DNA of 64,000 nucleotides from Cycas panzhihuaensis (lineage: Eukaryota; Cycadophyta). Positions 45,096 to 56,400 of this stretch are shown in pieces. Each line of letters starts with the position of its first letter. Position 1 is the first letter of the stretch. The stretch lies in the NCBI GenBank assembly GCA_023213395.1, contig CM041465.1, forward strand, positions 50,537,741 through 50,601,740, given 5' to 3'. The notes beneath the pieces were generated by a model, which did no database searches, had not been told where the DNA came from, and worked only from the letters and a program-made list of their open reading frames with translations. The position numbers and the translations under genes are program-made.

Positions 45096-45679
45096 TGTTG
45101 AGAATATAAGGTCCCAACCCTTAAACCGCCACCAAGATCTAACCTATTCTTGCAACTGGTTACAAAAATCAAAACTAAAGATTACATGCAAGTTCTTAAA
45201 CCAGAGATAAAACAAATAAACTGAACAAGAAAGCCAAGCACATAAATACACCCGATATAACGTGGTAAAACCCTAGTAGTGTGCTAGGGAAACATCCACA
45301 CAGGAAAGGTATCGATCTTTATTGTTATAGAATGGAGAAAATGTACATAATCCTGCAGCAGAGTGCTCACAGCAACAACAACCAGCTGCCCAACTCTTCA
45401 CAGTACATTGAACAACCTCAACATAATGAAATATGCCCTAAATCGGGCTACATGAGAGAGTCATACAAGGCACAAATCTGGACTATAGAATCTAGGGTAT
45501 TTTTATCGGACGACCCTGATTCTCTTTACAATTTAATATAGTTTCCAGTGCTAATTTTTTGAGCCTGAGCTATCGCCCCCAAACCCCCTCTTAGTGGGGG
45601 CGTTCCCACCCCCAAGGGGGGCCCCACCCCCCTTGAAACCCCCCGAGAAAGGTTTAGGGGGGGAATCGCGCTACCAACA
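45096..45679. repeat. Probable solo LTR inside the third ORF
   Basis: 584 bp beginning TGTTGAGAAT and ending GCTACCAACA, with 5-bp terminal inverted repeats TGTTG/CAACA. It separates two halves of one coding frame. No clear TSD. Inside it are a C-rich/G-rich block (45577-45665) and the motif AACGTGGTAAAACCC near 45258, as in LTR R-U5 regions. The orientation is not determined. Confidence 0.55.
45577..45665. repeat. GC-rich C-tract/G-tract block
   Basis: Runs of CCCCC alternate with GGGGG (for example CCCCCAAACCCCCTC, GTGGGGGCG, AAGGGGGGCCCCACCCCCC and GGTTTAGGGGGGG) in otherwise AT-rich DNA. Either strand could form a G-quadruplex or hairpin on paper. Confidence 0.75.
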
Positions 45680-46534
45680 TGCCAAAATTTAAACCTCCAA
45701 CCATTGTTGTCATATTACCCAACAAAACAGAAAGTAGATGGCATGTTGGTTCAAGAGGAAGCAGTCGAGCAACAACTAGAAAAAATCTTTAACACTGAAG
45801 AAGAGAAAAGATGGAAAAGAAGAATTGCTGCGGAAAAAGTAAAGAAGGAGATTCTAGAGATTTTGAACAGCCAACTAGCCGAAGTAGATTTTGATTTTAA
45901 TAATGAAGAGTTGACAGAAGAAGGAATCGATCCAATGGAGTGTCAGCCACATATTGTGGCACACTGGAAGATTTCATTTCTAGCTAAGGTCATTCGGCAT
46001 TTGGTGACCGAGTTAGAAGTTAGAAATAAGAGACCCCCTCCAGACATTCTGAGAATTCAGAAGGTAGAAGACTAGCTAGTTGCTTGTGAAGCAAAATTGG
46101 ACTTCTTGATTAAGTTCATCATGCATTGGGTAGGAGATACTTTCCGTGTGAAGCATTTGGTATCAGCTTTCGGCGTCCGATTCGACGAACAAATCCCACT
46201 AGGGTTGGAGAAGGTGATTCGGAAGTTGGGTGCTTGGATAATGCAGATCCGGGAAGATGCAGAATATGCCAATCATTTCTGGTCAATAATTAAATCCTTG
46301 CGACAGGCTCTGTTCTCAGTAGAAACAAGGAAATGTGAACTGGAAGAGGAGATTGAATTGTTGCATTCTAGAGAAAAATCAACAATGGCTCAATTGCAGG
46401 CGTTGCGCAACATGGTGATCCTCTATGACCATTGTAAGAAACAAGGTATAAATCCACCTTGCACTGTGTACAGACCTGATCTGCAGCGGATTCGTGCAGA
46501 GATGGAAAAGATTGAAAGGGCCAAAGAAATTTAA
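45680..46534 (+). pseudogene. Third ORF of the large Gypsy element, 3' part (coiled coil)
   Basis: Frame 45704-46534 is open except for a single TAG at 46073-46075, across which the reading KVED-stop-LVACEAKLDF continues. It has EEKRWKRRIAAEKVKKEILE, DPMECQPHIVAHWKISF, FRVKHLVSAFGVRFDEQIP, and a predicted coiled coil near the end (LRQALFSVETRKCELEEEIE then HSREKSTMAQLQALRNM). The stop codon is about 90 bp before the 3' LTR. The near-intact state compared with pol is notable. No function is recognised. Confidence 0.7.
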
Positions 46535-46616
46535 ATTGTCATGTATTGTTTTTTTTCTCTTCTCTTTTCTCATTTTGAATTTTGGGCTTACAAGTAAGAA
46601 TACTTGTAAGTTTTGT

Positions 46617-46627
46617 GAAGGGAGAGA
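46617..46627 (+). promoter_or_regulatory. Polypurine tract of the large Gypsy element
   Basis: GAAGGGAGAGA lies directly before TGTGTGGTAG, the 3' LTR start. Confidence 0.8.
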
Positions 46628-47002
46628 TGTGTGGTAGTTAAGTTGCAACTCTTTTTGTTTGTATTAGGAATAGTTGCAACTAACTCAAAGCCACAGTGAA
46701 TGTAAATATCATGTCGCAAAGAGTGGAAGGGGAGAGGTTTTCTTTCTGAGAAAATTGTAATAATCTGTTCGTCATCACACGGAATGTAGTCAGTTGCATT
46801 TCGTGCCTACTGTAAAAGCCCATTTCTGTGTGGATTGTTCTGGGTTGTCTCTGGTTGTGAGAGAACCAGAGCAACCCATCATAATGTAATGATGATGGTT
46901 TTTGTGCTCTCATATTTACATGTCTTCATGCTATGGTGAATGATTGCAATTGGTATGATTTTCTGTGCTTGTTTCTTTACGTGATAAAGGACGCAGCACA
47001 CA
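46628..47002 (+). repeat. 3' LTR of the large Gypsy element
   Basis: About 375 bp, partner of 30478-30850. It holds two GTTGCAAC palindromes (46642-46649 and 46673-46680), the core of the minisatellite unit. The end merges into (CA)n to 47010. Confidence 0.9.
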
Positions 47003-47010
47003 CACACACA

Positions 47011-47213
47011 TATTATGGGTCTTCATTTTCTCTTCTATTGAAAGTAGACAATTTTTGTTCTCCACCTTTTTGTGTAGCCATATTGTGTACTATTTGCTTC
47101 CAACTCCTTGCCTCTAACCTCGATCCTAGGTTCTCACTTTCTATCACTAGTTGTTGTCACCAATTGTGGTGGAATAAGCTCTTGTTACTTCCTAGATCGA
47201 CAATGGGGCCAAA
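47011..47213 (-). pseudogene. 5' leader and gag start of the split minus Gypsy element, with PBS
   Basis: On the minus strand a PBS-like TTTGGCCCCATTGTCGA (47197-47213) follows an LTR end. Leader sequence and a possible gag start (MATQKGGEQKLSTFNR, near 47085-47035) follow. The continuation is most likely the gag at 30477 downward, on the other side of the + Gypsy insertion. Confidence 0.5.
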
Positions 47214-47723
47214 TGTTGAATAGGTTTTACCCCAAGTTGGGTCTAGAAAGAACAAGGAAGGAATAGGGTCAAGGTTGTTAGTCTATAGGTCTCGACATGT
47301 CATGGATGTATGTCCTATGATCATGTTGTAAGATTCATCATGATGTAAACACATGCATCAAAATGCAACAATTGACACAAAAGCATTTATGGAAAGTAAC
47401 ATAGGCTATAATACAAATGTACGCTATTTACATATGATACACCAACCAACCATTGCCTCTCGTATTAATTATGATATACTATTAGTACAATAAATAGATT
47501 TTACTTTATTACACAATCATCATAGATGAGTCCCATCCCTAGGTTCAGTACAAGGACTCACACTATAAACTTCACTTGTTCCTTTAATTCTGATCTACCA
47601 TCTTATGCCTCCTTGCTCTTGCAATCCATTCGCTTAAATACACTTTCCCTCATAACCCCTTTATGTCATGATGAACATCCTTTCATAATGATTGTTAATA
47701 ATCATGTAAATGATGCCCTAACA
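47214..47723 (-). repeat. Possible 5' LTR of the split minus Gypsy element
   Basis: It starts TGTTGAATAGG beside the PBS. The proposed end GCCCTAACA at 47723 gives TG...CA termini and 510 bp, but there is no second copy in the window to confirm the far boundary. Confidence 0.4.
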
Positions 47724-49965
47724 AAATGTGTGAAAAGAAAGTAGCATGGAATATGGCAATTTCTACTTTGAAGCACATGTGCAGTTCTTTGTCTGATTGG
47801 TCATTTTGACTTGAGTTGATAAATTGTTGCAATTACAGTTAGCTATTAAGACTACTTGTAAGTCTAAGAATACTGCATTTGTATAAAATGTTTTTTGGCG
47901 CTGAGGAAAGGACAGTTTATCTAATAAGTAACAGATATTGAAACTACAAGTGGTGGAGAAAGGGCAGGAGGGTGAAAAAAGGACTTTTGGGTCCAAACAA
48001 TTTTAAGCCGAATATGAAGCAACATAATTGAACAAACAAAATTTAAAATTGTGGCCCACCGTCACATAAGTGCAAACATGGAACCACTTCAATAAAATGA
48101 AACATTAGGATTCTCTGTGGTGCTTTAGGATGTCAAAGCCATATGGTCAACCCTATAAGAGTAAATGGCATCATCGAAGGGAACAACAATGATCTAACCA
48201 CTAGAGAAAATATTTGCATTGCATTCATGAACATTCTATGGTGGTTTGTTAAATTAAGTCTGTTGCATTAATAGTTCAGGCACATAAATAAGATTAAATA
48301 TGTAAAATACACTCTAAAGAGAGGAAACCAAATAACAACACCAAACAACACAGCTACAAATACAATTTCTTTATCATCCCCTGTATTTTGCATTTCCATT
48401 ATAAAAAAGGGCTACATGCATCGAACAGATCACAAACAAAATCCTCCTACATGAAGGATTGTATCTTTAACTACCAAACGTGTTGCCTTTGAAGCATGTC
48501 AAAACAAGTCACTTGTGTGCTAAAGAAAGTTTAGGCGAAGCTTATACTTTTTCATCTAGTATGGGAGTGATCTAGTCTCTCTGGAGTGTGGCAACATTGG
48601 CGTTATTGGCTACTGTAACTGACATTTTTCTCATGGATGCCTGAATCCATACAAATAGCAGGGATATAGGTAAGCAACTGAAAATAAACATCTGGCCAAT
48701 TAACAGCCCTATTGGCAAAAAATGCTAGCCACAAGCCAAAGGAAGTAGATGCAGCAACCAAGAGATTTTGGCCTAGTGGGAGGTCTGAAGCAAGACTAAG
48801 AAGAGAAGAAAATGTGCCTTTTATATCGACTCTGACATTGTAAACAATATCAAACTGCATGAAGAATATTGACATTGCATTCAACCATCCATCCTTGATG
48901 TAACATCTGTAGTTATTCTAAACATCAATATCATTGATCCTTACCTCTTCTTAGTGCTTAAGTTCAGTTTGTGCTGTCCAAATCTCAAGAGATAAATCTT
49001 GTAGGCTTTCCGTTAATGGACCCATTGATGGCATGGCAACCTTTGAGCATAATAAATAGCAAATTAGTAACATTGATATCCCGTTCAGTTTCTGAATCAC
49101 ATAAGAAATCATTAAGTAGACCAACCGATATTAACACTTTCACTGAGTATTTGTTGTCTATACAAATACCATCAACAAACTTGCATATATCACATGACAA
49201 TGCAAAGAGCATCTACATTTTTCTTACTACCACTGAAAATTATGCTCTTTAAACCAAGATTCAGAGAGTAAATTTGACCACAGAACAAGGCTCACATTGC
49301 ATGCTTGCCTCCCAAAAACAAAAAAAAAATCACAGGAGTTTAGATTATAGCAAAATGTCCAAATGGGGTGAACAACATGCAAAATACAACCTCAAAAGTG
49401 GACTAAATGGTTTTGAAAATATGACTTGACAACAACAAAATATGACCATCTGGGAACAATACAAGTAACAAACTAACAAACATTAGTGTCCCCCAAAGTA
49501 AAGGTGGAGAGCAAGTACTTCCACGTGTTGCATTGCATCAATATAAAGCAGCTGATAGTTACTGCATGGACCTTCTAAAATCAATTACGAGGAATGACCC
49601 AAATGCTATGGAGATGACTTACTGTCCATGTTTGAGGTCAAAATCTGGCCAGATTTAGTAACCAGTGTCAGCTAACGGATTTTGAGAACATTTCATTTCT
49701 GGAGAGCATTGGACAAATTTTGGAAACCAGATGGTCAGAGTTTCTGGACATTGTAACATTTTGAGGTTCTGTTTATACTTGAGCTTTTATCCTAGGTGAA
49801 AATGCTATGCACTCGGCTTTTGCAGACACTGTGGATTATCAGATGTAATTAAATTCATTTTGTTCGAGACTAATATTTCCTTTTTACTGATATTCCCCAA
49901 TCTATGTGTAGAGCTTTCAATTTTATGAATTAAGCTAGGAAAATTGTTCAGCATGTTTTGGATGC
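47724..49965 (+). other. Right part of the giant intron, no recognisable gene
   Basis: About 2.2 kb of AT-rich sequence on both strands without LTR ends or domain similarity. It ends in the polypyrimidine-poor but usable acceptor TTAATTTTTCAG at 50014. Confidence 0.5.
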
Positions 49966-50014
49966 ATGGTCGTTTGTAAAGACTCAGATTCTAATCGGAT
50001 GCTTAATTTTTCAG

Positions 50015-50313
50015 GATTGGCTTTCAATCCCCTGGATGGCATATTGCAGGCAGTACCACATGTGATTGCTTTGTTTCTTATCCCAACACACTTTCTTACC
50101 CATGAGGTGTTTCTATTTTGTGAGGGCGTCTGGACAACCAATATTCATGACTGTATACATGGTAAAGTTTGGCCTGTTATGGGGGCAGGTTACCATACCA
50201 TACACCATACAACGTACAGGCACAATTATGGCCACTACACAATTTGGATGGATTGGATGTTTGGAACTCTACGTGATCCAACTTTGGAGACACAGGATTT
50301 GAAGGATCAGTGA
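50015..50313 (+). CDS. STE1: Delta(7)-sterol C5(6)-desaturase, last exon (third histidine box)
   Basis: It continues the protein from 3934: the split Gly codon, then [21 protein letters not shown] hydrophobic region ([21 protein letters not shown]) follows, then [17 protein letters not shown], the third histidine box HTIHH (HX2HH, 50194-50208) and [18 protein letters not shown]. These match the C-terminus of plant STE1/DWF7 enzymes. The stop TGA is at 50311-50313. With the upstream exon it gives about 200 residues of the expected 270-280, with all three metal-binding boxes intact. No stop or frameshift is present, so the gene looks functional. Some plants have two copies of this gene; which paralogue this is cannot be told here. 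Confidence 0.93.
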
Positions 50314-50950
50314 TTTTTAGTTATCCTGTTTTATTTGAAGCTCAAAAGATATTTTGGTTGGTTGGTGTTGATGTAAGAGCAGCTTTATCATATCCATGGA
50401 GAAGTTGGAAATAAAGATACCATGCATCCCATGCATAGACAGATGCTGTGCTTTTCAAAATTGATTGGTTGATATGTGAGGAGTTGCCACATCTTGTTTG
50501 AATTATGGCATGGAGCATTGGTGAGACATATTTTGCAGAAAGCCTCAGTTATCTTTAGCAGCCCAATTGGTTGGGGGGGAGGGGGTGTTGGCGGTGGGGA
50601 TTTTCGTATTTATTTCTTTTAATAAGCTATTATGTAGGAAATTATTCTGAATATTCTTTCCAGCTGTTTTCTGCTCTGTAGTGTGTGGTGGTCTTTCTGA
50701 AGGCAATATATTTGAAGCATATTTAAGTTTTGTTCTTCAAAACTTGGATTTTGATATGGCTTTGCTTTTCTTTTTTCTAAATGTAAATTTGAGTGTGCAT
50801 GTTTGCAAGTATGAAAAAAAAGAAAAAGAAAAAGGATGCTGAAGATACATGCTTTTTATGAAAATTTACATTGATTCTTAGAATTTCAGCTACTGTTCAA
50901 TGTGCCTCTTTGTTCTGTTTGATACATTTATATACAAGTGAAGCCTGAGA
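50314..50950 (+). other. 3' UTR and gene end of the sterol desaturase
   Basis: T-rich sequence after the stop codon. A canonical AATAAA lies at 50410-50415, about 100 bp after the stop; further T/G-rich stretches follow. The exact poly(A) site is not visible from sequence alone. Confidence 0.55.
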
Positions 50951-52085
50951 CTCTGGTCTGTTATCTTTCTGGCACAATTCCTTTTATCATTGTGGGAATG
51001 TCGATTGCAAGAAAACATGCATTTTTCCTTTAAAGGTTGGATCTATTTGCTCTCAGTAGCGTGGCATCTCTTTTTTAATTATGCTTCTCTACAAAGCTGA
51101 TGGCTAAGATACTTTTAAATGTTTTTATATAGAAGTTATGACAGACTTTCAAATACTCTTGAATTGACTTCGTTTGAAAATCAAATTTGATGTTTGCTGC
51201 AGCTTCACGAGAGAGTTTTTGAAACCTTGGCAAGCCTTCTAAATAAGGTTGATTAAGGATTCTAAATTAAGGTTGATGGAGTTTGGAAATGCATGGAACT
51301 GTTCCAAATATACCCTTCCGCATTTATCCGTCATTTTGACATTGAATTTTATTTAAGGTTTTTGGATTTATGTTATGTCTGGATGCAACAGTTTCTTTCT
51401 TGACATTTATTCTTGTGTACTGTGGTCAATCTTTTATGTCAACGCAAGGTTACTCTAATAAATGAAAAGGTTCTTAAAATTGCTATACCGACAATTTTTT
51501 GGAATTTTGCTATGGAAATCTTAACATTAATTTTATTGTCCAAGTTTCGGCACCCTAAAAAATCAGAGACTCATGGCTTAACATTATTCAAATTCACCTC
51601 AACCCCACAAGTCCCCACCACCCCCGCACTCCACACAAACGAACAATAAATAAATACCCACACATATGCACACATGAATTTTGCAACATTAATAGTCATG
51701 GAAACCCATAAATTCATTAAAGCACTTGATCATATAAAGAAGTATGTAGTGTATGCAGCTATAATAAACACCTTTGTTGGTAAACACCTTAGGCCATTGA
51801 TTATGGAAAATAAACTTTTTGCATTCATAAAATAAAGAATATATACAACTTTGTATATGATTCATTTGTGGCCATTTTGGGTGACTGCCCCTAGAGATGA
51901 CCAACATACCAAAAAAAAAAGATTAAGAACCAAAAAGAATAATTATTGGCAGTAGTATTGCATTCCTACGGAGTGAATAATGCCTACCTAAAGAAGAACA
52001 AAGAAGAAAATTTATTGGCTCTTAACAATGTTGTATTATCACAAGTGAACAATGTCTATCTATATCTGTTTCTTCTGAACTATGT

Positions 52086-52128
<43 letters not shown>

Positions 52129-54940
52129 GGTGAAATAAATGGTTTAATTATTTGAATTCCAAATTTTAAAAATATCATTTTTGGAGATACAAATTTTTAA
52201 CCTTATAGTCATAGATAAAAAATTTGTGTTTTAAGTTCACGTCCTTGTTTGCACATAAATGATTGATGCATAGACAAAGTAGTTTGCTAAAGGTAAATAA
52301 GATAAAGGGGATGATGAGAACAAAGTTCTTCTAGCAAACAAATGGGGAGTTGTCGTCTTCTAGTAATTAGATATTGGCATCTATTATTTGAAAATGTGGG
52401 ATGATGAGAGATAGAGGGAGAGAGAGAGATTTATCCAAAGGTAGAAATTTTCACTATTGCATCAAGAAAGTAAGAAGAAAATGAGAGAAGTTGCTATTAT
52501 GCTTCACACTTCATTTCAATTAAAACCACTTGATAGTTAGGTTTAGGATTGGCCTATCTCTATGTTTATTGATGGTTCTTGATGTTCAGATGTCTCAATC
52601 ATGCTATCGTTGTGTATACACTTGATCTTTTTGTTGTGTAGTTTAACCAAGACACCTTTTCCTATCATTGTTGCTTATTGTTTCTATTGAAATGATCACC
52701 TTCATTATTCATTAAATACCCTCTATCTCTGTTAACGATTCTTCATGATTGAATGTCTATATCACATCACCAAGATATGCCAAAATTATCATGTTATCAT
52801 TTTTGGATATCTTGGAAATGAGTGTGGCCCTCTATTCCTTGCCATGTGAAATTGACCCAAGGCAACTTTTCCTACCATATTTGTTATTGTTTCTATTGAA
52901 ATGATTAGTCAAATTGTTAATTAAATGGAATTGTCCTCTTATGACAAAAAGGAAAATACCAAAAGCCATGAGAATGTCTACTTCACTTCACTATTGACAG
53001 ATACTTGACCACTGGCATTTCAAAATTGCTTGATAATGTATCCATCTCGTGCCCTTTTTATCCTCTTGACATTGATTGCACTGTAGATCACTTACAACAT
53101 ATATGGCAATTTGTAACATTTTCACATATGTGGCGTATCAATCATCACATTAGAAGAAACCAATATCAACCACATAGATGCATGCTTATTTGTCATAACT
53201 TGTATATTTTATTATCGTCATTGAATAGAACATCACATCATTTGCATTGTTTGACTCTCATATTTGAGAGTAGTACCAATGATTCACTAAATTGGCTCTC
53301 ATTGCTAACCCAATAGGAGAAATGACCATTTTATACACTTTTTCGTGGTCGGAACTCGAAAAGGTACAATTTTTACAATATAAATTTTGAGCATTCATAA
53401 TATAAAAAATCCTAATTAACAATAATTAATGTTGCTTGGTATGCCTATACACTTGTATAATTATAATATCATGCATCTTAGTTCTTTGGCATAGAACCAT
53501 TCCAAGAACTGTTTACCATCCCAAAACCATCCATTGTAGTTGGAATCATCCTTGGACTATCTTTGTGTTCAAAATTAACCCTATAGAGTTGTAAAATTGC
53601 CCCTATAGAGTTGTTATCACGACTTGCAAGCACCAAAACTATCCCAGAATCATTTCATTCACAATCATTCTTCATTGGATTTTATTGAGAATATTAGATT
53701 TTCTTTTGGAATGCAACTGTCTACCATTCATGAAAATGTCTCCTAACTGTGGTAGCATTTTGAAGCTAAATATGCTACATACATTTATCTAGAGGTTTGA
53801 AAAATTGCTTTGAGCGTCCTTGTTCAATGTCACCAAGATCCCTACTATTTTCTTATCAAAATTTTTATTTTTTGGTCACCTTCCCCCACTTCTTTTATCG
53901 AGTTACTCTTGTAGCTCGCTAAATTGCATGTCATTCTTTTGTGTTTTTTTTATTATTTTCTCCTTAAATTTTAAGTTTTTTGGAATGGTTTTTGAAATCC
54001 TTGTAAAAAAGTTAATCTTACCCAAATTTCCATTATGTTGTCTTGTTTAGGGCTTTGGTAGGGCTTTATCCATTTTTGTTTAGGTATTTGTAATGTTTCA
54101 TCTATTCTTGTTATTTTCTTGCTTAGATTGCTTCTCCCCTACCTCGCCCCACCCCTGCCAACCCTTAAATATTGATAATTGACTAACTTTGAGTTATGGA
54201 TTTTTTTTCCTTTTTTTAATTAAAAAACAAATTATTTGTACTCACCAAGATGGAATCAACTTCATGATACTAGGACAATCTCGATTGTGCTAAATTTTAA
54301 AGACACGTTTATAGTATATTTAATGGATTTCTCTGGTGAATTTACTCTACCCTAACTATGGTAGGGTTTGAGTTTGTTGTCCTTAACCATTTCAAGTAGC
54401 AATTGGCTTGCTAATTCTCTTAATTGGACAATGCAATTTCTGTATAACTCTTCAATCATGTACAACCCTTTCCAATGTATTTTAAGGTCTTATGTGTTTA
54501 TGATTTATTATCAAATTGCTATAGTCGATCACCTTTTTTGAAATATGATGTCCTAACATAGTTGTCATGCCATGCCATTTTCTGTTGTTTCATTCTTATG
54601 GTTTGTTTTGCCAGTTTCTTTTAATTGTCCCTTGATTAATGTTTTCCTTTACTATTATAACTTGAAGAATTGCAACTATTATGTACTCCACTTCTTTTAT
54701 GGTTTTTCTCATTGTTAGAGCAAGTTTCCTCGAAGCTATCATTAGTGTCGAATTATATAAAGATCTTCACTACTAGTTATACTTAGATATTCATGACTTT
54801 CATTCTTATAATAATTCTTATTTGTGTTATCCATCAGGGATAATTCTCATATCATAATAGTTAGTATTTGGTGTATTTACTCTATGTTTTTTGTAACCAA
54901 TTATATACATAGAAGTTTCTATCAAGACATTTAGAGTTTA
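50951..54940. other. Intergenic AT-rich region, no gene seen
   Basis: About 4 kb without coding similarity or LTR ends. It contains an (AG)n microsatellite (52088-52124) and a smaller GA-rich run near 52407-52428. Confidence 0.55.
52088..52124. repeat. (AG)n microsatellite
   Basis: About 18 uninterrupted AG units, 1.8 kb downstream of the desaturase stop codon. Confidence 0.97.
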
Positions 54941-54941
54941 A

Positions 54942-56400
54942 TCATGACTGTAATTTTTTACAACTCTTAAACTTTTGTTCATATGGGTTATTCACTACCA
55001 TTATTTCTTCTACAACTTTAAATGGTCCTTGAAATATTCTTGTTTTCAGCCATTGAATCAAATGTGACAATTGAATGGCTAATTCTAATTGCTCTGATAG
55101 ATTCTCTAATAGTTTTAACATTTGCAGAATGTCTTTCAAGGGAATGTTGGTGAATAAATTAGCCACATCAATTTGTATGGTTTTAATCATTTGCAGCTTT
55201 CTCGCTTTTGTAGTCTCACTTCATTTTGGAGATGCCCCCGTTTTATGCACTTGTTCCACCTCCGGGTTGGGTGTGATGGGGCGATTCTTCTCTACTTTGT
55301 TAACTGCATTCTCTACTGCCTTTTTCATTTGGGTGAAGCAGTAAGTTTACATCTTAGGTTTTGGGTAATCCAAACCATCCTTCTTAGGGTTGATTACTAA
55401 TTCACTTCTTATGTGTAGATTTAAGAATTTGAGTGTGTTAAGCACAATCAACATTAGGTTAATTGATTTCATGTTTAGCAAGCAATTTTTAAAATGATAA
55501 GTACATAGTCCACAATTTTTGCATTAGTGAGCACTACTATCTCTGTCTTTCTTATAGGAGCAATCTGATCTTTAGTGCCCAAACTCCAAACAAAACATAC
55601 ATCTTCCTAGTGGCTTTATCTTTTATTGTTGGTCATGTAGTGTTTTAGTTGAATGTGATGACTATACTTCTCCTTTGCTTTGGCCATTATCTCATGTTTC
55701 TTCCTTTGTGGTTTTGATAATAATCCTTGGTTGTGTGTGTGTTTGCATGTGACACCATTTTTGTCCTTTTTTTACATTTTTGGGTTATGAAAATATTTTT
55801 TTATAGTATGAGTATTTGTATCACTATGTGACACTATTTTACTTCATTTGTCATCTTATTTTTAGGGTTTAGAGGGTAATCCTTGGTGTGGTAAATGTCC
55901 TCCTCACAAATATGACACCACTTTGGTTGAAGACTTGCACTTGTTCTCCCATTATTGTTTGATTTGTCTTCCATAGGTTTGTTCTTTTTTTTTTTTCATT
56001 ACTTTTTTTCTCAATCTTTCACTTTCTAATGACTTTTCTTTTGTTAATGTTTTGTATGCTTTCTTAGTTCTCAACTCCTTAATTTTATTATGTAACATTC
56101 TTAGAACATTATCTTGTATGCTAAAATCCTTTACATCTAACTCCTTTTTAATTTTTAGGGCTATTTTTTTCATTTTAGCCAATGACTTATTAGGTCTTTG
56201 GTTCAAGGCATTCCTTAATTGTAGTTGTAGTCCTTTCACAAAAATTTTCAATAAAAAAATCTAGTAACTTATTCGTACTAATGATATTTATTGTTATGTC
56301 GGACATGTGGTTAGAATAATCCAACACTGACTCTTTTGCCATTGTTTTAATTTTTCCAATGTTTGTACTACATCCTCGTTACTCTTTAGCTTCTAAAATC
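54942..56400 (-). pseudogene. Gypsy gag remnant, minus strand
   Basis: The minus-strand frames 55952-56251 (FVKGLQLQLRNALNQRPNKS) and 54942-55190 (LKDILQMLKLLENLSEQLEL, AIQLSHLIQWLKTRIFQG) correspond to the gag helical domain and to the pre-protease segment of the inner Gypsy (38640-38800). A decayed zinc-knuckle-like stretch lies between them near 55900. Heavy decay; no LTRs recognised. Confidence 0.65.

Larger units (their letters stand above)
30478..47002 (+). mobile_element. Large + strand Gypsy element, host of two further insertions
   Basis: It is bounded by LTRs 30478-30850 and 46628-47002, with a purine tract (GAAGGGAGAGA) before the 3' LTR. The order is PBS, gag, zinc knuckles, protease, RT, RNase H, integrase, minisatellite, third ORF, so Gypsy order. 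Removing an inserted Gypsy (35539-41597 plus 5 bp) and a probable solo LTR (45096-45679) leaves about 9.9 kb. The long 3' part after integrase with an extra ORF and the tRNA-Asp-like PBS recall the Athila/Tat branch; that placement is inference. All ORFs are interrupted. The TSD could not be settled because the 3' LTR runs into (CA)n. Confidence 0.9.
3935..50014 (+). other. Giant intron (about 46.1 kb) of the sterol desaturase gene
   Basis: The donor is CAG|GTAGAC at 3934/3935 and the acceptor is TTTTTCAG|GATTGG at 50014/50015. Joining the two exons restores a Gly codon (G+GA) and reads [20 protein letters not shown], continuous with the family sequence. This makes the intron phase 1. Almost all of its length is LTR retrotransposon sequence on both strands, much of it nested. 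The gene ends at both sides remain open, which argues for a functional split gene rather than two pseudogene pieces. Confidence 0.9.

Noticed and set aside
44206-46534. Envelope-like gene of an errantivirus-type element
   Set aside because: Location fits, but no signal peptide, cleavage site or membrane anchor is evident; left as unknown ORF.
48603-49252. Open frames on both strands in the right part of the intron
   Set aside because: Under 95 codons, overlapping on opposite strands, no motif; probably chance.
3629-50313. Two separate desaturase pseudogene fragments rather than one gene
   Set aside because: Splice signals, matching phase and uninterrupted protein continuity across the junction favour one split gene, although an assembly join cannot be excluded without reads.
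53005-54050. Open frames downstream of the gene
   Set aside because: AT-rich chance ORFs with no similarity or codon pattern.
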